Of a DNA stretch of 37,470 nt, positions 9,503 to 17,475 are shown piece by piece. The number at the start of each line of letters is the position of its first letter. Position 1 is the first letter of the stretch. A program made the position numbers and the translations under genes. The stretch is from the NCBI GenBank assembly GCA_026225295.1, contig JAMFSN010000277.1, positions 1 through 37,470 of the forward strand, written 5' to 3'. The notes below the pieces were generated by a model. The model saw only the letters and a program-made list of their open reading frames with translations. It did not search any database and had not been told where the DNA came from. This stretch comes from Frankia alni. Its GTDB lineage: Bacteria; Actinomycetota; Actinomycetes; Frankiales; Frankiaceae.

Positions 9503-9926
9503 GATCCCTTGTCACCCTTCCTGGTTACCGCTCAGTTGCTGGTCAAAAGGCGGGGTCGCGGGGCTTCCAGTGACCGTCCGGTGCGTAAGCGCGCCCACCG
9601 ACCGGCGAAAACCCCGGCGACATGATCCTCGGGGAAGGTTGACCGGGTCGCCTTTCCGGGCCGCCCGCCCACCGTGTCGCGCCGGGCCGGTGTGGTCGCG
9701 GTGGTGGCCGAAGGTGCCGATCTTCTTGGCTTGTGCGCAAACCGGACCTCTACCCGCCCCGTTCGACGCACACTGGAGGGGGCGCACACGTGCGGGGCCT
9801 TTGCCGGGTCCCGCGCCCCGCCGCCCGGCGGACACCGTCCCACCGCCGGGCGGCGGCTGAGCCCTGCCGCCGGGGGGCACCGCCCGCCCGATTCAGCCGC
9901 CCGCCCGATTCAGCCGCCGGCCGGGT
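9503..9926. other. 424-bp intergenic region with no supported gene
   Basis: This gap lies upstream of the HAD/GH65 operon and downstream of the rhodanese gene, so the promoter of the operon should be here on the minus strand. Several frames are open but encode Pro/Arg/Ser-rich sequence with no recognisable domain, and they look like by-products of GC content. The only structure seen is the 17-bp tandem repeat at 9885-9917, next to the rhodanese stop. No clear -10/-35 pair or terminator was found. Confidence 0.6.
9885..9917. repeat. 17-bp tandem repeat beside a stop codon
   Basis: CGCCCGATTCAGCCGC occurs at 9885-9900 and again at 9902-9917 (period 17). A degraded third copy continues into 9919-9935, where the TCA at 9927-9929 is the minus-strand stop codon of the rhodanese gene. 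Each copy carries its own TCA, so the duplication has multiplied the stop-codon segment just beyond the gene. Confidence 0.75.
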
Positions 9927-10394
9927 TCAGCAGCCGCAGGCGACGGTCAGCGGGTCGGGGGTCGGGTAGGTCCGGCCCGCCGCGGTCTCGACCGGGAAGC
10001 CCTCGCGGACCCAGTACTCGAAGCCACCGACCATTTCCCGGACCGGGAATCCGGCGAGCGCGAAGGCCAGCGCACCCCGGGTGGCACCGTTGCAGCCCGG
10101 TCCCCAGCAGTACGTGACCACCAGGGGCGCGGCGAGCGCCACCGCCGCGGCCCGGGCCGGGATCTCCGCCGTCGGCACATGCACGGCGCCGGGCAGGTGG
10201 CCGGCGTCCCAGGCCTCGCGCGACCGGGTGTCGACGACGACCCAGCCCCCCGCCACTTCCTGGCCGGCTGGTTCCTGGCCGGCTGGTTCCTGGCCGGCTG
10301 GTTCCCAGGGTCGCAGGGCGGCGGCCACGTCGGACACGTCGGTCTCGTACTCGAGCCGGCTTCGGAAGTGCGCCACGGCGGCGGTGAGGTCCAT
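9927..10394 (-). CDS. Rhodanese-like sulfurtransferase domain protein
   Basis: 155 residues, a single rhodanese domain. VVVDTRSREAWDAGHLPGAVHVP (in the 52-74 region) is the classic CH2A-type segment. The active-site loop follows as TYCWGPGCNGATRGA; Cys101 in CNGATR is the likely sulfur-carrying residue and Cys96 lies five positions before it. A near C-terminal GGFEYWVREGFPVE matches the family's end. The protein ends CGC. Residues 31-45 are three exact EPAGQ repeats. Single-domain rhodaneses move sulfane sulfur or detoxify cyanide or sulfide, and some act as arsenate or stress proteins. It is divergent from an Lrp/AsnC regulator about 115 bases away, which probably controls it. Confidence 0.88.
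   Translation of the reverse strand: MDLTAAVAHFRSRLEYETDVSDVAAALRPWEPAGQEPAGQEPAGQEVAGGWVVVDTRSREAWDAGHLPGAVHVPTAEIPARAAAVALAAPLVVTYCWGPGCNGATRGALAFALAGFPVREMVGGFEYWVREGFPVETAAGRTYPTPDPLTVACGC
10261..10305 (-). repeat. Three exact 15-bp tandem repeats inside the rhodanese gene
   Basis: TGGCCGGCTGGTTCC is repeated perfectly three times (10261-10275, 10276-10290, 10291-10305). The unit is a multiple of three, so it keeps the frame and encodes repeated EPAGQ in a loop before the catalytic domain. Such a perfect in-frame array can change copy number by replication slippage. Confidence 0.9.
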
Positions 10395-10508
10395 GTCACG
10401 ATGCTGGGCGACCGGGCCGGGAGCGCCCAGGCCGTTTCCACGGCGTTCGGTCCGGTCGACCGGGGATCCGACGGTGAAATGGTCCGTCGGGCGCCGCAGA
10501 ATGGTCGG

Positions 10509-11006
10509 ATGCTGGACGCCACCGATGTCGCGCTCCTGCAGTTGCTGCACGCCGACGCCCGGCTGTCGGTCGCGACGCTGGCCCGCCGGCTGTCCATGTC
10601 GGCCAGCGCCACCCGGGAGCGGATCCGACGGCTGGAGGACCTCGGCGTCATCACCGGCTACCACGCGGCGCTCAGCGCCGACCAGCTCGGCTTTCCGCTG
10701 CTCGCGTTCGTCCGGCTGCGCTACCCGACCAGCAACTACAAGCCCCTGCACGACCTGCTGGGCGCCACCCCGGAGGTCCTCGAAGCCCACCATGTGACCG
10801 GCGACGACTGCTTCGTGCTCAAGGTGGCGGCCCGGGACATGCGCGATCTGGAACGGCTGGCCGGACGGATCGCCAGCCTCGGTTCGGTCACCACCAGCCT
10901 GGTGTATTCGACGTTGGTGGACTCGCGGCCCCCGCCGACCGCGCCGGTCCGGGCCGGCGCCCGGGGTCCGACGGCCCCACCCCCGACCCCCGGTCCGGGC
11001 CGCTGA
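10509..11006 (+). CDS. Lrp/AsnC family transcriptional regulator
   Basis: About 165 residues. An N-terminal winged helix-turn-helix starts LDATDVALLQLLHADARLSV and includes LARRLSMSASATRERIRRLEDLGVITGY, the Lrp/AsnC DNA-binding signature. The C-terminal part (HHVTGDDCFVLKVAARDMRDLERLAGRI) is the RAM-type ligand-binding and oligomerisation domain. The last 35 residues are a Pro/Ala/Gly-rich tail not usual for the family. The frame is open further upstream, with another ATG at 10479, and neither start has a good ribosome site; 10509 fits the usual family start. These regulators sense amino acids and often control a neighbouring gene, here most likely the divergent rhodanese gene. The DinB-like gene follows closely. 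Confidence 0.9.
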   Translation: MLDATDVALLQLLHADARLSVATLARRLSMSASATRERIRRLEDLGVITGYHAALSADQLGFPLLAFVRLRYPTSNYKPLHDLLGATPEVLEAHHVTGDDCFVLKVAARDMRDLERLAGRIASLGSVTTSLVYSTLVDSRPPPTAPVRAGARGPTAPPPTPGPGR

Positions 11007-11018
11007 AACAATCCAGCG

Positions 11019-11519
11019 ATGATCACACGTAGCGAGCCGGCGTTCATCGGCGACGAACGGACCATGCTCGCCGGGTGGCTCGACTACCACCGGGCCACCC
11101 TGGCCTGGAAATGCGACGGGCTGACCGCCGAGCAGCTGCGCACCCCGGCGGTGGCCCCGTCCAGCCTGTCGCTGCTCGGACTGGTCCGCCATCTCGTCGA
11201 AGTCGAACGGCAGTGGTTCCGGTCGGTGCTGGCCGGCGAGGTCGTCGAGCCGATCTACTTCAGCGACGATGATCCGGACGGTGACTTCCACGCTGGTCCG
11301 GACGCGGACCCCGACGCGGACCTGGCCCGCTGGCGGGCCGAGTGCGACCGGTCGCGGGAGATCTACGCCGGGCTGCCGTCGCTGGATGTGCTCGGATCGC
11401 TGCGCGGGGAGCCGGTTTCGGCCCGCTGGGTCGTCACCCACCTGATCGAGGAGTACGCGCGCCACAACGGCCACGCCGACCTGGTCCGCGAGAAGGTCGA
11501 CGGCCAGGTCGGGGACTGA
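11019..11519 (+). CDS. DinB/DUF664 family protein (probable thiol-dependent enzyme)
   Basis: 166 residues with the DinB four-helix bundle of the DUF664 group. The N-terminus DERTMLAGWLDYHRATLAWKC, the LVRHLVEVERQWFR segment and the C-terminal THLIEEYARHNGHADLVRE contain the three conserved histidine positions that bind a metal in this fold. Family members in actinomycetes include mycothiol-dependent transferases and isomerases, so a thiol-transfer role is plausible, but no substrate can be assigned. The gene starts 12 bases after the Lrp stop codon and is probably co-transcribed with it. Its stop codon lies in the first unit of a degenerate 24-bp repeat. Confidence 0.87.
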   Translation: MITRSEPAFIGDERTMLAGWLDYHRATLAWKCDGLTAEQLRTPAVAPSSLSLLGLVRHLVEVERQWFRSVLAGEVVEPIYFSDDDPDGDFHAGPDADPDADLARWRAECDRSREIYAGLPSLDVLGSLRGEPVSARWVVTHLIEEYARHNGHADLVREKVDGQVGD

Positions 11520-11590
11520 CCGATGGGCTCCGTCGGGGACCGACTGGGCGGCTCCGTCGGGGACTGACTGACCGGTGGGTAGCGTCGGGG
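11508..11590 (+). repeat. Degenerate 24-bp tandem repeat across the DinB-like gene's stop
   Basis: Units beginning GTCGGGGAC start at 11508, 11532 and 11556, with a last partial GTCGGGG at 11584. The first two are 24 bases and the third is 28. The first unit contains the stop codon of the DinB-like gene (11517-11519), so the array fills the short gap before the thioesterase gene. No hairpin or coding role is evident. Confidence 0.75.
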
Positions 11591-11612
11591 CTCACCGGCG
11601 GAGGAGCGACCA

Positions 11613-12017
11613 ATGAGGACACCGAGCCCCGTGGCGCCCGGCGGCGCTTTCATGGAAGCCAGCGGGCTGGTCGTGACCGAGTCGAGCGGCACCCGGGTGG
11701 CCGGGTACGCCGAGCTGGGCCCGGCCCAGCACACCCCGTGGGGTGTGGTGCACGGTGGGCTGTACGCGACCCTCGTGGAGACGGCGGCGAGTATCGGCGC
11801 GTCGCTGGCCGTCGCCGAGCGCAGCCAGATCGCGGTCGGGGTCAACAACAGCACCGACTTCCTGCGTTCGCTGACCGAGGGGCGGGTCGAACTCGTCGCC
11901 GAGCCGGTCATTCAGGGACGCGTCCAGCAGCTGTGGCAGGTCACGATCACCCGGGGCGACGGGAAGATCGTCGCGCGCGGGCAGGTCCGCCTGCAGAACA
12001 TCCCGGCGCCGACCTGA
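11613..12017 (+). CDS. PaaI family (hotdog-fold) thioesterase
   Basis: 134 residues, the usual size for a single hotdog domain. WGVVHGGLYATLVETAAS holds the HGG motif and the Asp/Glu-containing helix of the PaaI/4-hydroxybenzoyl-CoA thioesterase group, and VGVNNSTDFLRS matches the conserved strand that follows. These enzymes hydrolyse acyl- or aryl-CoA thioesters and form tetramers. GGAGGAG lies seven bases before the ATG, a strong ribosome site that fixes this start. It may be translated from the same transcript as the DinB-like gene, but the repeat-filled gap of about 90 bases leaves that open. It converges with the lyase-like gene on the other strand. Confidence 0.9.
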   Translation: MRTPSPVAPGGAFMEASGLVVTESSGTRVAGYAELGPAQHTPWGVVHGGLYATLVETAASIGASLAVAERSQIAVGVNNSTDFLRSLTEGRVELVAEPVIQGRVQQLWQVTITRGDGKIVARGQVRLQNIPAPT

Positions 12018-12065
12018 CCCGAGCGGGGTCACAACCGGGCCCACCCGGCGCCGGTCGGGGAGCGC

Positions 12066-13061
12066 TCAGCCGCCGGTGGTCGTCGGCGCCGCGGGTCGGG
12101 AAGCCGAGGGGGCCCGGGTCGCGGTGGTGGTCGGACGCGCGACCGCGATCGGGCCGATGCGGGCCGGGCCGACCGCGAACCCCGCGAAGTCGGCACTCTG
12201 GTCGAACGGCGGATCCCACGACAGGTCGCCGCCGCCGAAGAAGGTGGTGAAGGCGAGTCCGCCGACATGCGGCTTGTCCGACAGCCGGAGCTCCAGGTTC
12301 GACTCGTGGTGCACCGGCGCGTTGTCGATCCACACGCTGACCGCCCCGTCGGACTGCCCCGGGGTGTTCAACCGCAACCCCAGTTCCACACAGCTCCAGA
12401 GACCGGGATTCCAGGCCCAACCGTTCTTCGCGAACGTCTTCAGGTGGTTCGGAGCGTTCGGTAGATAGGCATCCACCGCCCCGAAGCCCTTCTTGCGCCA
12501 CGAAATCCGGACCGCGAACCCGCCGTCGCCGGGAGAAACCTTGCCCTCTTTGACATAGACACCGTAAAGGCCGGGCAGCTTGCCACCCTTCACCCAGTCG
12601 AAGTCGACGGGAAAGCGGACGTAGTAGCGGGCGAACAGTTGGAGCAACGGCGCCGCCTTGGTCGCGAGCAGCAACTGCGTGCCGCCGTAGGTCGTCCCGT
12701 CGCCGTAGATCGGATCAATGCTGTTCACAACGTCGGCCCCGTAGTAAACCCGGGCCAGTTGGCTGAACCGGGGGTCATCGGAGGGCATCACGTCCGCCTG
12801 ATCGAGCCCGAACGCGTTGTCTTTGCGCGGCACCAGCAGCGGCCCGAAGAACCGGGCGGCGCTGGTGGCCAGGGACGTCCCGGTCGTCGTGTCGATCGCG
12901 GGGCCGGTGGTCAGCGCGGGATCGGCGGCCAGCGCCGGGTCCGCCCGGGGCGGGGGCGCCGACTTCGCGCCGCAGCCCGCGAGCAGCACGCCGCCCCCCG
13001 CGGCCAGCGCCGTCCGCAGCAGGTCCCGCCGGCTGCGGCCGGCCCCGGTCGTCCCGGTCAT
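12066..13061 (-). CDS. Polysaccharide lyase family 14-like lipoprotein
   Basis: 331 residues. The N-terminus has a twin-arginine-like SRRDLLRTALAAGGGVLLAGC with a lipobox (Cys30), so export and lipid anchoring are predicted. The mature part contains RYYVRFPVDFDWVKGGKLPG (145-164), LNTPGQSDGAVSVWIDN (231-247) and a late LAFTTFFGGGD. These are hallmarks of the PL14 beta-jelly-roll fold, whose members cleave glucuronan or alginate by beta-elimination. The start at 13061 overlaps the upstream gene's stop as ATGA; a frame start at 13073 would only add four residues. As the last gene of an overlapping chain with a polysaccharide synthase, it probably trims or releases the polymer made here. The C-terminal 30 residues are a Thr/Ala/Pro tail. 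Enzyme activity is inferred, not certain. Confidence 0.78.
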   Translation of the reverse strand: MTGTTGAGRSRRDLLRTALAAGGGVLLAGCGAKSAPPPRADPALAADPALTTGPAIDTTTGTSLATSAARFFGPLLVPRKDNAFGLDQADVMPSDDPRFSQLARVYYGADVVNSIDPIYGDGTTYGGTQLLLATKAAPLLQLFARYYVRFPVDFDWVKGGKLPGLYGVYVKEGKVSPGDGGFAVRISWRKKGFGAVDAYLPNAPNHLKTFAKNGWAWNPGLWSCVELGLRLNTPGQSDGAVSVWIDNAPVHHESNLELRLSDKPHVGGLAFTTFFGGGDLSWDPPFDQSADFAGFAVGPARIGPIAVARPTTTATRAPSASRPAAPTTTGG

Positions 13062-14152
13062 GTCCCCGAGCACTGCAGGTTGCTCAACCCCTTACGGGCC
13101 CCGGAAGCGACGTTGTTGCAGTGCACAACCGTCCCCGAACTCTTCTTGTTGACGTTGATCCCGTAGCCCGAACTACCCAGCGACAGACGGTTGGCCGCAA
13201 AGATGTCGCGGTCTCCCCAGCCCTTGAGGATCACGTGGGTCTGGATTCCGTCGACCAGACTGCCACCGCCGGACCCGATGTTTCCGATGACCGTCCAGGA
13301 GTTTCCCTTGACGTCGATCAACGAGTCGGCCTGTACCATTCCGGCGCTCGACAGACGGTTCCCACTGATGAGTCCTCCGGTGGTTCCTTCTTTGATGTCG
13401 ATGTTCTCGGCCGTCGTGTCAGCCACATTGTTTCCGATGATCGAGTTACCGTTGCTGGTATCGGGATCACAATGGGAGTACGTGCACCAGTTACTCTTGG
13501 CGCTGCCGACGTAAATGCCCTCGCCGAACTTGGCGGACTTCGACCCGGTGTCCCGGACGGTGTTTCCGATGACCACGTTGTCGGAGCTGAACGAACGTAG
13601 GTGAATGGCCTCGTCCCCGGTTCCGCTGACCGACAGGCCGCCGATGATGTCGTGCGACACCCCGTCCGCGACGACCCCCTTCTGACCACCCCGGACGGTG
13701 AATCCGATGGCCCGCCACCACGATGCGTGATTCAGGTAGAAGTCGTACTTGGTCTTGGCGCCGCCGTCGATCACGGCGCTGCGCGACCCGCACAGATAAA
13801 TCGGCGCCGACGAGGTGCCGGAGCGGGTCGCCGCGAACGCGCCCGAGTAGACGCCCGCCGCCAGATGAATCACCGTTCCGGGGCCGGCCTGGGCCAGCGC
13901 CGACCTCAGTTCCGCGGCGTTGGAGACCGTCGAACCGCCGGTCGGGCAGGCCACCGAGGTGTGCACGCCGTCGACCGTGGAGCCGGGCCCGACGCTGGGT
14001 GTGGCGGTGCTGGCCGAGCCGGCGGCCTGGCCGAGCGCCGCATCGTCCGACGACGAGGGCGTCGGCTTGGGGGTCGCGTGGTGATCCGACCCGCAGGCGG
14101 CGAGGAGGGCCGCCGCCGCCATGGCCACCATGATGGGGCGTGCACGGTTCAC
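13058..14152 (-). CDS. Right-handed parallel beta-helix lipoprotein
   Basis: 364 residues starting with GTG, which forms a GTGA overlap with the stop of the gene before it. The lipoprotein signal ends LLAAC (Cys20), followed by a Ser/Thr/Pro-rich spacer to about residue 70. Then comes SNAAELRSALAQAGPGTVIHL, the typical entry to a pectate-lyase-like beta-helix, and repeated coils such as NVVIGNTVRDTGS, NSIIGNNVADTTAENIDIK and GLISGNRLSS. This fold is used by polysaccharide lyases (PL1, PL6, PL9) and by mannuronan C5-epimerases (AlgG). The catalytic type cannot be settled by eye. In this operon it would act outside the membrane on the polymer made by the GT2 synthase. Confidence 0.82.
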   Translation of the reverse strand: MNRARPIMVAMAAAALLAACGSDHHATPKPTPSSSDDAALGQAAGSASTATPSVGPGSTVDGVHTSVACPTGGSTVSNAAELRSALAQAGPGTVIHLAAGVYSGAFAATRSGTSSAPIYLCGSRSAVIDGGAKTKYDFYLNHASWWRAIGFTVRGGQKGVVADGVSHDIIGGLSVSGTGDEAIHLRSFSSDNVVIGNTVRDTGSKSAKFGEGIYVGSAKSNWCTYSHCDPDTSNGNSIIGNNVADTTAENIDIKEGTTGGLISGNRLSSAGMVQADSLIDVKGNSWTVIGNIGSGGGSLVDGIQTHVILKGWGDRDIFAANRLSLGSSGYGINVNKKSSGTVVHCNNVASGARKGLSNLQCSGT

Positions 14153-17100
14153 ACGGAATCCCTTCCATTGCCGTTGTCGTGCCCGTCGCCGTCCGGCCGG
14201 GGGAGCCGGTGGCGGTGAATGTCCTGGGTGTAGGTGACGCCCCGACGGGCCAGTTCGGACCTCGGTCCGTCGCGGCGCCCGACGTTCACCGACGGCTCGA
14301 ATTCATCGCCGCCGGTCACGAAGACGTCCGGGTGGCGATCGCGCCGCGGCCGGGGCTGCTCGCCCCGGGCGTCGACGTCGCTGCCGCCGGACGCGCGGCG
14401 CCGGTCAGCGGGACCGATCCAGGCCGTGTCCTCGACCGGCCCGGGCGCGGCGCCATTGCCGTTCGCGTGCCCGTCGCGGTGCCCGTTGCTGCCGTTGCCG
14501 TTGACTGAACCGTTCCCGTTGCTGCCGCCGAAACCGTTGCTCTGCCCGTTGCCATTGCTGTTACTGTGCCCGTTGCCATTGCCGTGGCCGTTACTGCCGT
14601 TGCCGTTCCCGCCGAGGTGGTCGTTTCCGTTACTGCCGTTGGCGCTGCCATTGAGGTACGCGTTGCGGCGGGGGTCACCCTTGGCGATCACGAAGGTGTC
14701 CGAGTCGAGCGGGTCGAAGCCGGACGCCGTGCGGTGGCCGTTGCCGTTGCCGTTCAGGTGACCGTTGGCCTGGCCGTTCCCATGACCGTTGGCGCTGGGC
14801 CGGCCGCCCCCGGCCGGGCGGTCCACCGCGGCCGCGCGCCCGTCGCCGTTCACCGGCGCACCGCCGTTCAGGGGAGCAGCGCCGTTCAGGGGAGCAGCGC
14901 CGTTCGGGCGTTCGCGCTGGTCGGGCCGCCCGCCCTCGGCCGGCGGACGGACGCCGGTCGGCTGACCGTCGGCCGGGGTGTCGTGCCCACCGGCACCGGT
15001 GGCTCGTCCCCGCAGCGCCGCGAGCGTCGCCTTCGAAATGTTCTCGGTCGTCGCGTCGCCGTCGATCGCATCCGGGAAAGCCGGCTCCGGGCGCGGCCGG
15101 CGCCGGCGGGGCCGGTCGGCGGCCGACCGGTCGGCCGCCGCCCGATCCCCGCTGACCTGGTCAGCGGGGATGGCGCCGGAGCGGTGCCGACCCCGACCGG
15201 TCTGGTCCACGGTCGGCAGGTCAAAGTCGGGCCGCTCGGCACCTGCGCGCTCGGCGCGCGGGTGCTCAGCGGGCGGCCGGTCAGCGGGCGGGCGCTCCGG
15301 CCGCCGACGCTCCGGCGGAGCAACGGGCGGCACCGGACGGCGCGGCTCGGGCCCGGCGGCCGGTAGGACCGGAGACTGCGGCGGCGGCGGCGGGAACATC
15401 ACCGGCGGGCGGCCGGACCGGTCCCGACGATCGGGCGGCCGCTGATCCGGTGAGGGCTGGGCACCCGACCGCGGCGCGGCGGGCCGGCCGGCCGGCGGTC
15501 GCGGCCCGGTCGGCCGGGCCACCGGTGGCCGGGGACCACCCGTCCGCGGTCCGGCGCCCCGAGCGGCACCGGTGCGGGGCGCGCCCGGCGGAGGCGCGGC
15601 CGGGCGGTCGGTCGGCGCGGACCGGGGACGTCGCGGGGCGCGGGGAGCGAGGCCCTCCGCGGCGTTCGCCATCACCGTCCGCGGCGCCGGAGCGCCCCGT
15701 CCACCCCCGAAACCGGCCCGCGCACCGGCTCCCGCACCGGCACCGGCGAGGGCCGGCTCCGGAGTCTCCTTGCCGAACGCCCCCCGGGTCAGCAACAGGT
15801 CCGTCTCCGGGTACGGGTGGACGAGCGGCCGGGACTTCGACCGGCGGCCCGACTGCCATCCGAAACACAGCATGACGACGATGAACAACCAGATCACCAG
15901 GGCCGGGTGTTCTTCGAGGATCGAATACCAGGGCTTGGTGACGCGGTAGGTCCAGCCGCCGGTGTCGTTACCGGAAACGTCCGCCGGGAGCATCCCGAGG
16001 GCCTTACGGATGTCGATCGGTCGCCAACCGACCCCCTGGGTCGTGTTTCCCTGCACCTTCGAGCCGTTCGCCGGCCCCCGCAGGGCGATGGCGACCTTCG
16101 TCGAACCGCTGATGCGATTGGTGGTGATCGTCGACCCGGTGGCGTCCTCGGTCAGAATGCCGATGGCCGCGCCGTTCACGGTGTCGGCGTTGAACGCCGT
16201 GCCTTTGACATCCGGACCGGCCTGCAGGCCGACGTCCTTGGCCCCGTTCACCGTCACGTTGACGACGTGCACATTCACCCCGCCGCTTTTGACGACCACG
16301 CCGAGCCCGAGACAGGTGACTGACGAATTGCGCACGACGATGTCCTGGCCGCCGAGAACGCGGATGCCGTAGCCCCGGTTTCCGGTGGCCGTATCGCCGT
16401 CCATCACGGTGCCCTGGGCCTGGCTGGCGGTCGTTCCGGCGGCCGTGGTGGTCAGTCCGGTACCGCGGCCGTCGAGAACGAAGCCGTCCCCGGCGTTCTC
16501 GGTCGAGGTGTCGTGCAGCAGCCGCGTCTGGGAGGCCCGGTCAACCGCGAAACCGTCCCCGACGTTGTGGATCGCGGTGGTTGTCGAAACGTTCGTGGCC
16601 ACCGCGTCCCGGTGGACCGCGACCCCCGAATACTGGTTGCCCTCGACCCGCGCGCCGACAATCTGCACGCCGTTGCTGCCCGAGACGAACAATCCGAACG
16701 CGTTGTTGGTGAACGTCGAGGACGCCGTGCCGCCGCTGGCCGGTTCGCCCTTGCTCCCGGTCCAGGCCACCCCGCCCGTCCGGCCACTCCAGAAGCCCAG
16801 GTAGGAGGTCTGGACGTTGCGTAGCAGGAGCTGGCCACCGAGCGTGCGCAGGTAGGCCCGGCCGTCGGTCACGACCTTGTCGGGGACCAGGTTCTGCGGG
16901 TTCCAGCCGATGACCTTCAACGGCGAGGTCGCCGTGCCGGACAGCTGCAGCCCGCCCCGCCAGCTGGCCAGCGTGGCGAAACCGCCCGCGCCGCTGGCCA
17001 TCCGGAACGTGCCGCCCCCCCGGATGATCAGGTCGGCGTCGGGACCGACGATGACGCTCTTGGTCAGCAGGTAGGAACCGTCGACATCGCCCTGCACGGC

Positions 17101-17475
17101 GCCGGCCGCGATCAGGTCGGTCACCGTGTACGGCTGGGTCCGGGCCGGCAGCAGCACCGTCGGCAGGCTGCCCTGGGTGGTGACGATGGTCGGCCGGTGA
17201 ATGACGCCGAAGCGGGCGAACGTCGAGCGCAGCCGAATGTCTTCCACGTCGACCATGTCGGTCTGCTTCTTCGCGTCGGCGACGCTCACCGCCGGCGCCA
17301 CGGCCGGTGCCTCGGCGTGGGCGGCCGGCGAGGGGCTGACCGCGAGGAAGGCGACCACGAAAGCGGCGACGGTAGCGACCGCGACGAACAAGGAGATGCC
17401 GGCGAGGGCCGGGGAACGCCGGGTGCGCGGGCGCGCCGACCGGTCAGTTGGGGCTGAGATGCAGCGATGCGTCAC
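14149..17475 (-). CDS. Membrane-anchored beta-helix protein with long disordered tail
   Basis: 1108 residues from GTG 17475, preceded by GAAGG. A first membrane helix (about 24-47) leads to an outer region. Residues 120-500 form a right-handed beta-helix with repeated NAFGLFVSGSNGVQIVG-, NQYSGVAVHRDA- and RGYGIRVLGGQDIVVRN-type coils, as in the CASH/NosD/AlgG group. A second helix (about 523-541, ALVIWLFIVVMLCFGWQ) returns to the cytosol. The remaining 560 residues are predicted disordered: Pro/Arg-rich to about 870, then Asn/Gly repeats to about 1030, then a basic end. The gene starts 32 bases inside the GT2 gene and ends in a GTGA overlap with the next, so the three are coupled. It may be an epimerase, export scaffold or regulator of the synthase. 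The fusion is unlike any protein I can name. Confidence 0.85.
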   Translation of the reverse strand: MTHRCISAPTDRSARPRTRRSPALAGISLFVAVATVAAFVVAFLAVSPSPAAHAEAPAVAPAVSVADAKKQTDMVDVEDIRLRSTFARFGVIHRPTIVTTQGSLPTVLLPARTQPYTVTDLIAAGAVQGDVDGSYLLTKSVIVGPDADLIIRGGGTFRMASGAGGFATLASWRGGLQLSGTATSPLKVIGWNPQNLVPDKVVTDGRAYLRTLGGQLLLRNVQTSYLGFWSGRTGGVAWTGSKGEPASGGTASSTFTNNAFGLFVSGSNGVQIVGARVEGNQYSGVAVHRDAVATNVSTTTAIHNVGDGFAVDRASQTRLLHDTSTENAGDGFVLDGRGTGLTTTAAGTTASQAQGTVMDGDTATGNRGYGIRVLGGQDIVVRNSSVTCLGLGVVVKSGGVNVHVVNVTVNGAKDVGLQAGPDVKGTAFNADTVNGAAIGILTEDATGSTITTNRISGSTKVAIALRGPANGSKVQGNTTQGVGWRPIDIRKALGMLPADVSGNDTGGWTYRVTKPWYSILEEHPALVIWLFIVVMLCFGWQSGRRSKSRPLVHPYPETDLLLTRGAFGKETPEPALAGAGAGAGARAGFGGGRGAPAPRTVMANAAEGLAPRAPRRPRSAPTDRPAAPPPGAPRTGAARGAGPRTGGPRPPVARPTGPRPPAGRPAAPRSGAQPSPDQRPPDRRDRSGRPPVMFPPPPPQSPVLPAAGPEPRRPVPPVAPPERRRPERPPADRPPAEHPRAERAGAERPDFDLPTVDQTGRGRHRSGAIPADQVSGDRAAADRSAADRPRRRRPRPEPAFPDAIDGDATTENISKATLAALRGRATGAGGHDTPADGQPTGVRPPAEGGRPDQRERPNGAAPLNGAAPLNGGAPVNGDGRAAAVDRPAGGGRPSANGHGNGQANGHLNGNGNGHRTASGFDPLDSDTFVIAKGDPRRNAYLNGSANGSNGNDHLGGNGNGSNGHGNGNGHSNSNGNGQSNGFGGSNGNGSVNGNGSNGHRDGHANGNGAAPGPVEDTAWIGPADRRRASGGSDVDARGEQPRPRRDRHPDVFVTGGDEFEPSVNVGRRDGPRSELARRGVTYTQDIHRHRLPRPDGDGHDNGNGRDSV
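14452..14790 (-). repeat. Low-complexity DNA encoding Asn/Gly repeats
   Basis: The plus strand is dominated by CCGTTGCCGTTG-type hexamers, which on the coding strand read AACGGC and encode NGNG, SNGNG and NGHSNSNG stretches. It lies within the cytosolic tail of the beta-helix membrane protein and is interrupted by non-repetitive segments (for example 14662-14740). It is not CRISPR: there are no regular spacers. Copy-number changes in multiples of three bases would be tolerated. Confidence 0.85.

Noticed and set aside
9927-11474. 515-codon minus-strand frame
   Set aside because: Only the final 155 residues (9927-10394) are a rhodanese domain. The rest runs antisense to the Lrp and DinB-like genes and is not protein-like.
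14452-14790. Repeat array considered as CRISPR
   Set aside because: No equal-length spacers; units are hexamers in a reading frame and no cas genes are near.
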